Shown here: one piece after another, positions 60,101 through 64,000 of the stretch
Layout of the letters: every line of letters begins with the position of its first letter
Position numbering within the stretch: the first letter of the stretch is position 1
DNA from: Cryptomeria japonica
Taxonomy: Eukaryota; Streptophyta; Pinopsida; Cupressales; Cupressaceae
Reading direction: 5' to 3'
Length of the DNA: 64,000 nt
NCBI RefSeq assembly: GCF_030272615.1
Contig: NC_081415.1
Coordinates: 187,067,233 to 187,131,232 of the forward strand
The notes under the pieces: model-generated
Told to the model about the DNA's origin: nothing
The model's input: the letters and a program-made list of their open reading frames with translations, nothing else
Database searches by the model: none
Translations under genes and position numbers: made by a program

Positions 60101-60368
60101 ATCTTTGGTTAAGCAGACCACCCAAAAACGTATCATTCTTCCCTCAATTCTTCTCTTCTCCTTTCAAAAAAAAGGGCTTCCTTATTCTACCCAAACAACA
60201 GGGCACCTTATTGAAAACCACACAACTGAAAACAAAGCAACTGTGCAAAATATACAACTTATAAATGGCCCAAGGCCATCAAAACTGAAATCAATTCTTA
60301 CCTCTGTCGAAAACATGATTCTCTTTTCCACAAACCAGAGGTATGTTGAGATCATCATTCCAATCTGC
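57107..60368 (-). other. Interior of element C without recognisable genes
   Basis: 3.3 kb. Near 57190-57380 the words CCAC, TGCCAC and ACGTCATC return many times (TGGCA-rich on the minus strand). Several frames of 80-130 codons on both strands show no known domain and no shared style. I see nothing that supports a gene. Confidence 0.55.
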
Positions 60369-61844
60369 CTAATCAAAAACACTTCCACTTCTAATCATCT
60401 GGTCATATAAAGCATAATCATCAACATGTTTATAATCATGATATCTCTGGAAATCAAACACATGCTGAGAGGATTGGTCACTAGGTGACATAAGAGTGCC
60501 ATACTCTTTACCATTCTTTCCCAGCTGAAATAAAAAGTAGTCTAACTCATTCTGAAAGTTGAAAACATTAGGCACATCTATATTACTAGTTTGCTCAAAT
60601 GATGAAAACTCCTCCACAATGATGGCTTGCAAACTAGAGAGGAAAACTTCCTCATAACATGACTGCACTTCAACTTGCTGATCACAAAAACTATCAGCAT
60701 TTTGCACACATGAAAGTACATGATTTTTAGTTGCCAATGGTTCATTTCCTCCTTGCAAATCTGAGAAAAACACCCCAGATCTGTCATGTCTTCTAAAAGG
60801 TAGATCCTCATAATGCATATCAAAGCTAGAATTCATATCAACATATGAACCTTCATTATCATACCTATCAACTATATATGCGTTATCATTTTGTCTATCA
60901 AACATAGGAAAAGAATCAACATCATATGTATCATTTTTTACACCCTCAAAAACATCATCAGAATCAAAACATATATTGAGTGGGTATGAAATATTGGGCA
61001 CATTTTTGAATCCATGTCTCTGAAAATCAGCAGCTAAGAGTTCTGAAATTTGCTCACTACTTAGTGAACCTCCTTCATTTTCATTTTCCTTGGCTTCATC
61101 CTCTGAGCTGTAAGCATTGCCCCAATCTAATAAAGGTATTGGATCTGTAGTGCTCATGTCTCTATGCACATTTATTTCATCATCACAACAACTTGCATCT
61201 GCATCATATCCTTTATCACGCTGCCCATAATGTGTTGATACATGTTGCAACATAGTTTCATAACTAGGGTTGCAAACATCTTGTGGATTGAAATCAACAA
61301 CAAGGTGATCTACATCATTAGCATCTGAAACCTCAACGGGCTCATAATTAGCTGAACAATCACTGTTCTCACAAATTTCTTCTCGCTCTGAATACACATC
61401 TGAACTTTCATGCTGAGAATAATCACATTCAGCATCATAGGAGGTACATCCACTTAGGGGCTCATCTCCTTCATTATTTTTAATCTTGTGTATATTTTTA
61501 GATTGGTTACTTTCAATCATATCTATCCATTCTTTAATAGATTCAACACATTCTTCTTTGAAGGTAGTAGACCAATTAACTGAGTTAGGCTCATAAAGCT
61601 CTAAGAATATCTCAATTAAAACAGGCTCAGGGGGTCTATTATCAGTTGAAAGCTCATTCAATGCAACTAAAAATCTTTCATAGAAGACATATGATGATTC
61701 TCCTTTACTTCTTAGCCCTACTTTCCCTTTTAACAACCAGACAAATCTCTCTTAGATCATTTGAAGACATTTTTCAATTTCTATATTGATCTCTTTCAAA
61801 TTTGACAAAGGATTCACGGATCTAGGAACTACATCTGGATCCAT
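60369..61844 (-). pseudogene. Acidic ORF of element C, unknown function (one in-frame stop)
   Basis: From ATG at 61844-61842 (MDPDVVPRSVNPLSNLKEIN) the frame runs 491 codons to 60369, with one TAA at 61754-61752. The 455 codons after it are open, rare in this window. Residues 45-110 look helical and may be the only folded part (ESSYVFYERFLVALNEL, IEIFLELYEP, IKEWIDMIESN). The rest is rich in Asp, Glu, Ser and Tyr with many Cys, so probably disordered. I see no zinc knuckle, protease or RT. It could be a diverged gag, an accessory protein of the family, or a captured gene. Confidence 0.55.
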
Positions 61845-62607
61845 CAGGTTTTATAACAGTCACTGAACCATTTTTTTTGACCATGCATCTTATTGTGTCA
61901 TAAATTCATTCCAAAACATATGCAGTCACTAATTTTTGGAAGCATACACACTTCTCACCATATTTCTGACTAAAAACTTATTTCAATGAAGTATGTAAAT
62001 TGTAAATTTCTTTTCCTTTTAATGGTGACTTTTTCACCTCATAAGGAACACATAATTTCACAAAAAACCTTGAGGAATACCTGGTAAAATCAATGTTGCT
62101 GCTGTTGCTGCTCTAATATTCGGTAAGATCTCTCTAAGATCTTCTAACATTATACACTAATCTTTGTACAGAGTCGCCACCTCCTTCACAGAGGAAAATA
62201 TCTTCAATGGATTCTTTGGGATCTACAATCATAAAACCCCAAGCAGCTGCTAAATCTTTGATGCAAGTTCACCAAATATTTTAAAACTTTTACCACAATG
62301 AACATTGGTGCAGAGATTTTTTAGAGTCGCCACTCACTGCTGTGAGAATTTATAAAATCATTACAAAACATGAACAGATCTAGACTTACACAAAGATAAA
62401 GAGATATCAGACTTTCAACACTTGGATAGGAATTGACTCTCATGATACAGAGAAGACATTCCTGACTTCATACAACACTACCAAGCACATAACTACAGAT
62501 CTAAAAATGCTTTTTGATTTATAATACTTTTATGACTCTTTCCTCAAATAGATATGGCACAACTCTGGGATTCGATTCAACATGGGTTATTACAACACTT
62601 CCCCAGT
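61845..62607 (-). other. Leader of element C
   Basis: 760 bases between primer site and ORF. Two further copies of the primer-site core TGGCGACTCT lie in it (minus strand, 62332-62323 and 62179-62170). No coding signal. Confidence 0.6.
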
Positions 62608-62617
62608 AGAGTTGCCA
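62598..62617 (-). promoter_or_regulatory. Primer-binding site of element C
   Basis: TGGCAACTCTACTGGGGAAG on the minus strand, four bases behind the LTR end. It starts TGG, as required for a tRNA 3' end. tRNA not assigned. Confidence 0.65.
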
Positions 62618-62621
62618 TTTT

Positions 62622-63788
62622 TGTTGTTCACCAAAAGTGATAAACCAAGTATACCTGAAAATCTATCTATGAGATAGCCAATCTCAATCAATGAAACACC
62701 TCAGGGCTTGGACAACATGACAAGGATATGAATCCTTCTACTCTTCAAGCTCTGCAAAACCAAGGCGGGTATACCTTTGATGCATTTAATCAGACCTATT
62801 ACACGCAAGACTGCATCAATCAAAAGCAGATGGATCTCAAAAGGTTCAAAAACTAAGAGATAACTGTAGATGGGCTAGATCCACACTTGCAACTCAACAT
62901 TTTGAATCATGAGATGGAGAGACACTTCCACATAACATAAAATATAAAAAGATATTCTGATTTTGGATTTTTAAATGGTGTTTTGACAACCTTTAAATAT
63001 TACAAGAGACCAGTGCCTTATCCAGGGCACAGAGTCATGCATAAAATTGGAAGAGAAATATCAGATGCAAGTTCTTTTCAACATTAAATTTTCATGTATC
63101 AATGTCTTACATTAATACAATCCTCTACTATATCACAAAACCATACTTATATGTAGATATCCAATATGCATTCAAAATCATTAATGCTGGGTTTTAGGAT
63201 TTAAATCCTTCCTTGAAGAATACCGAAAAGACAACATTATACTCTTAGAGGGATCTAAAAGAGACAACTCAAATTATCCTTGATAATATGAAATTACATG
63301 AATCTGAGTACATTTTGGAGACAATTTCATGGAAACTCACACATGCCTTGCATATGTGTGAACCTGCAAACTGAAACTAAACCTACAGTAAAAACAACAC
63401 TGAAAACATAGACGAACACACTGTCATTTGCATTGATAAAAGGATGCCATCACTGGAACCTGCAATTTTGGATTTCTCTCTTGGAGCAAATCTCTCAAAA
63501 ACTGGAACCCCTACAACTGAGAAGAATTGGGAATAAAAAGGAGAGGGAACCAAATCAAATCTGCAACTGAATTGCCAAGTGTCTCCTCTCTAACTGAATT
63601 TTGTTCCCGTGGAAACTACTTCCAAAATATCCCACATTTGTCAAAATTAACCCCATAATCGGATTTCTCACTCCAAGAGCTTTCCGAAAACATATAACAC
63701 TTTATATTTTGGCCAAAATTTAGACCCTGGGCGAATTAATTCCCCAATGTGCTCAATGATTTAAATTTTTTGAATTTTAATATAGTCA
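62622..63788 (-). repeat. 5' LTR of element C
   Basis: 1167 bp, sister of 55942-57106. On the plus strand ends TATAGTCA right before TGTCATGCCC. Confidence 0.8.
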
Positions 63789-64000
63789 TGTCATGCCCAA
63801 CTTTTGGGCACGAACGGAAATTTTTTTTTTTAATATCTAACTAAATATCGACTTACTTGTCTAAAATAATGCATCTTGGTTTGGTCTTAACTATATTAGG
63901 TGTCAATCAGGTAATTAAGTTCAATTTAGTAACTAGGTTTACTAAGTTATCAACGAGCTAATATTTCCCCAAAAAGGGTAATCACTAAGCTTCATTAATA
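63789..64000 (-). mobile_element. End of another LTR (minus orientation, cut by window edge)
   Basis: TGTCATGCCCAACTTTTGGG is the reverse complement of the type of end seen in the solo LTR at 30110 (CCCAAGAGTTTGGGCATGACA region). It starts directly at the border of element C. Only 212 bases are visible. Confidence 0.45.

Larger units (their letters stand above)
55942..63788 (-). mobile_element. Element C: LTR element without visible pol, carrying an acidic ORF
   Basis: Near-identical repeats at 55942-57106 and 62622-63788. On the minus strand each begins TGACTATATT and ends GAACAACA. A primer-site-like TGGCAACTCTACTGGGG follows the right copy on the minus strand after four bases (62617 downward), which fixes the orientation. 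The 5.5-kb interior shows no RT, integrase or protease motif in any frame. It has one long frame (61844-60369). I found neither a clear polypurine tract nor a target duplication (flanks CTGTA and TGTCA), so the ends may be disturbed. The LTR similarity makes this one of the youngest insertions here. Confidence 0.75.

Noticed and set aside
1-64000. CRISPR arrays, rRNA or tRNA genes, bacterial operons
   Set aside because: No spaced identical repeats, no rRNA cores and no cloverleaf pattern were seen; all signs point to plant repeat DNA.

Overview
This is plant nuclear DNA, AT-rich and built almost entirely of old, nested LTR retrotransposons. I see no intact host gene and no rRNA, tRNA or CRISPR. 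The element families (Tat-lineage Gypsy with two RNase H domains, a chromodomain Gypsy, Copia, an L1-type LINE), the very long LTRs and kilobases of decayed CCCTAA telomere-like repeat suggest a large-genome seed plant. A conifer or other gymnosperm is my guess; that is inference, not proof.

Layout. 1-1977: 3' end of a Tat-like Gypsy element, with polypurine tract and LTR. 2345-6615: degenerate interstitial telomere-like repeats. 6860-8614: 5'-truncated LINE on the minus strand. 8615-11603: non-coding DNA with a long foldback element at 11118-11512. 11604-19718: complete Gypsy-type element A with LTRs and an exact target duplication but gag plus a protease remnant only, so non-autonomous. A sits in the internal region of a related element E, whose LTR starts at 20317. 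E's LTR is interrupted by chromodomain Gypsy element D (21221-31660), and D's integrase is split by a 4.6-kb solo LTR (25535-30110). 32170-37055: minus-strand Copia remnant split by insertion F (33033-36542), which itself carries a solo LTR (35329-36134). 37056-40292: small repeats and an SPT6-like pseudogene. 40293-51718: Tat-lineage element B with 5' LTR, gag, protease, RT, two RNase H domains and integrase, but no 3' LTR in the window. 52666-55290: a decayed gene-like unit of about ten exons that I do not recognise. 55942-63788: minus-strand LTR element C, with no visible pol but one long acidic ORF of unknown function. 63789-64000: start of another LTR-like sequence.

How the parts relate. 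A and B share an identical 18-base primer-binding site although A has no reverse transcriptase, which suggests that A was moved by a B-like partner. Nearly every coding region is broken by stops and frameshifts. Several stops look like CGA to TGA changes, the pattern expected from deamination of methylated cytosine in silenced DNA.

Best candidates for something undescribed: the multi-exon unit behind element B, the pol-less element C with its acidic ORF and repeated primer-site cores, and the cis-motifs of element A (a palindrome array in the LTR and a GGACCGTGTGCAC motif repeated in the leader).
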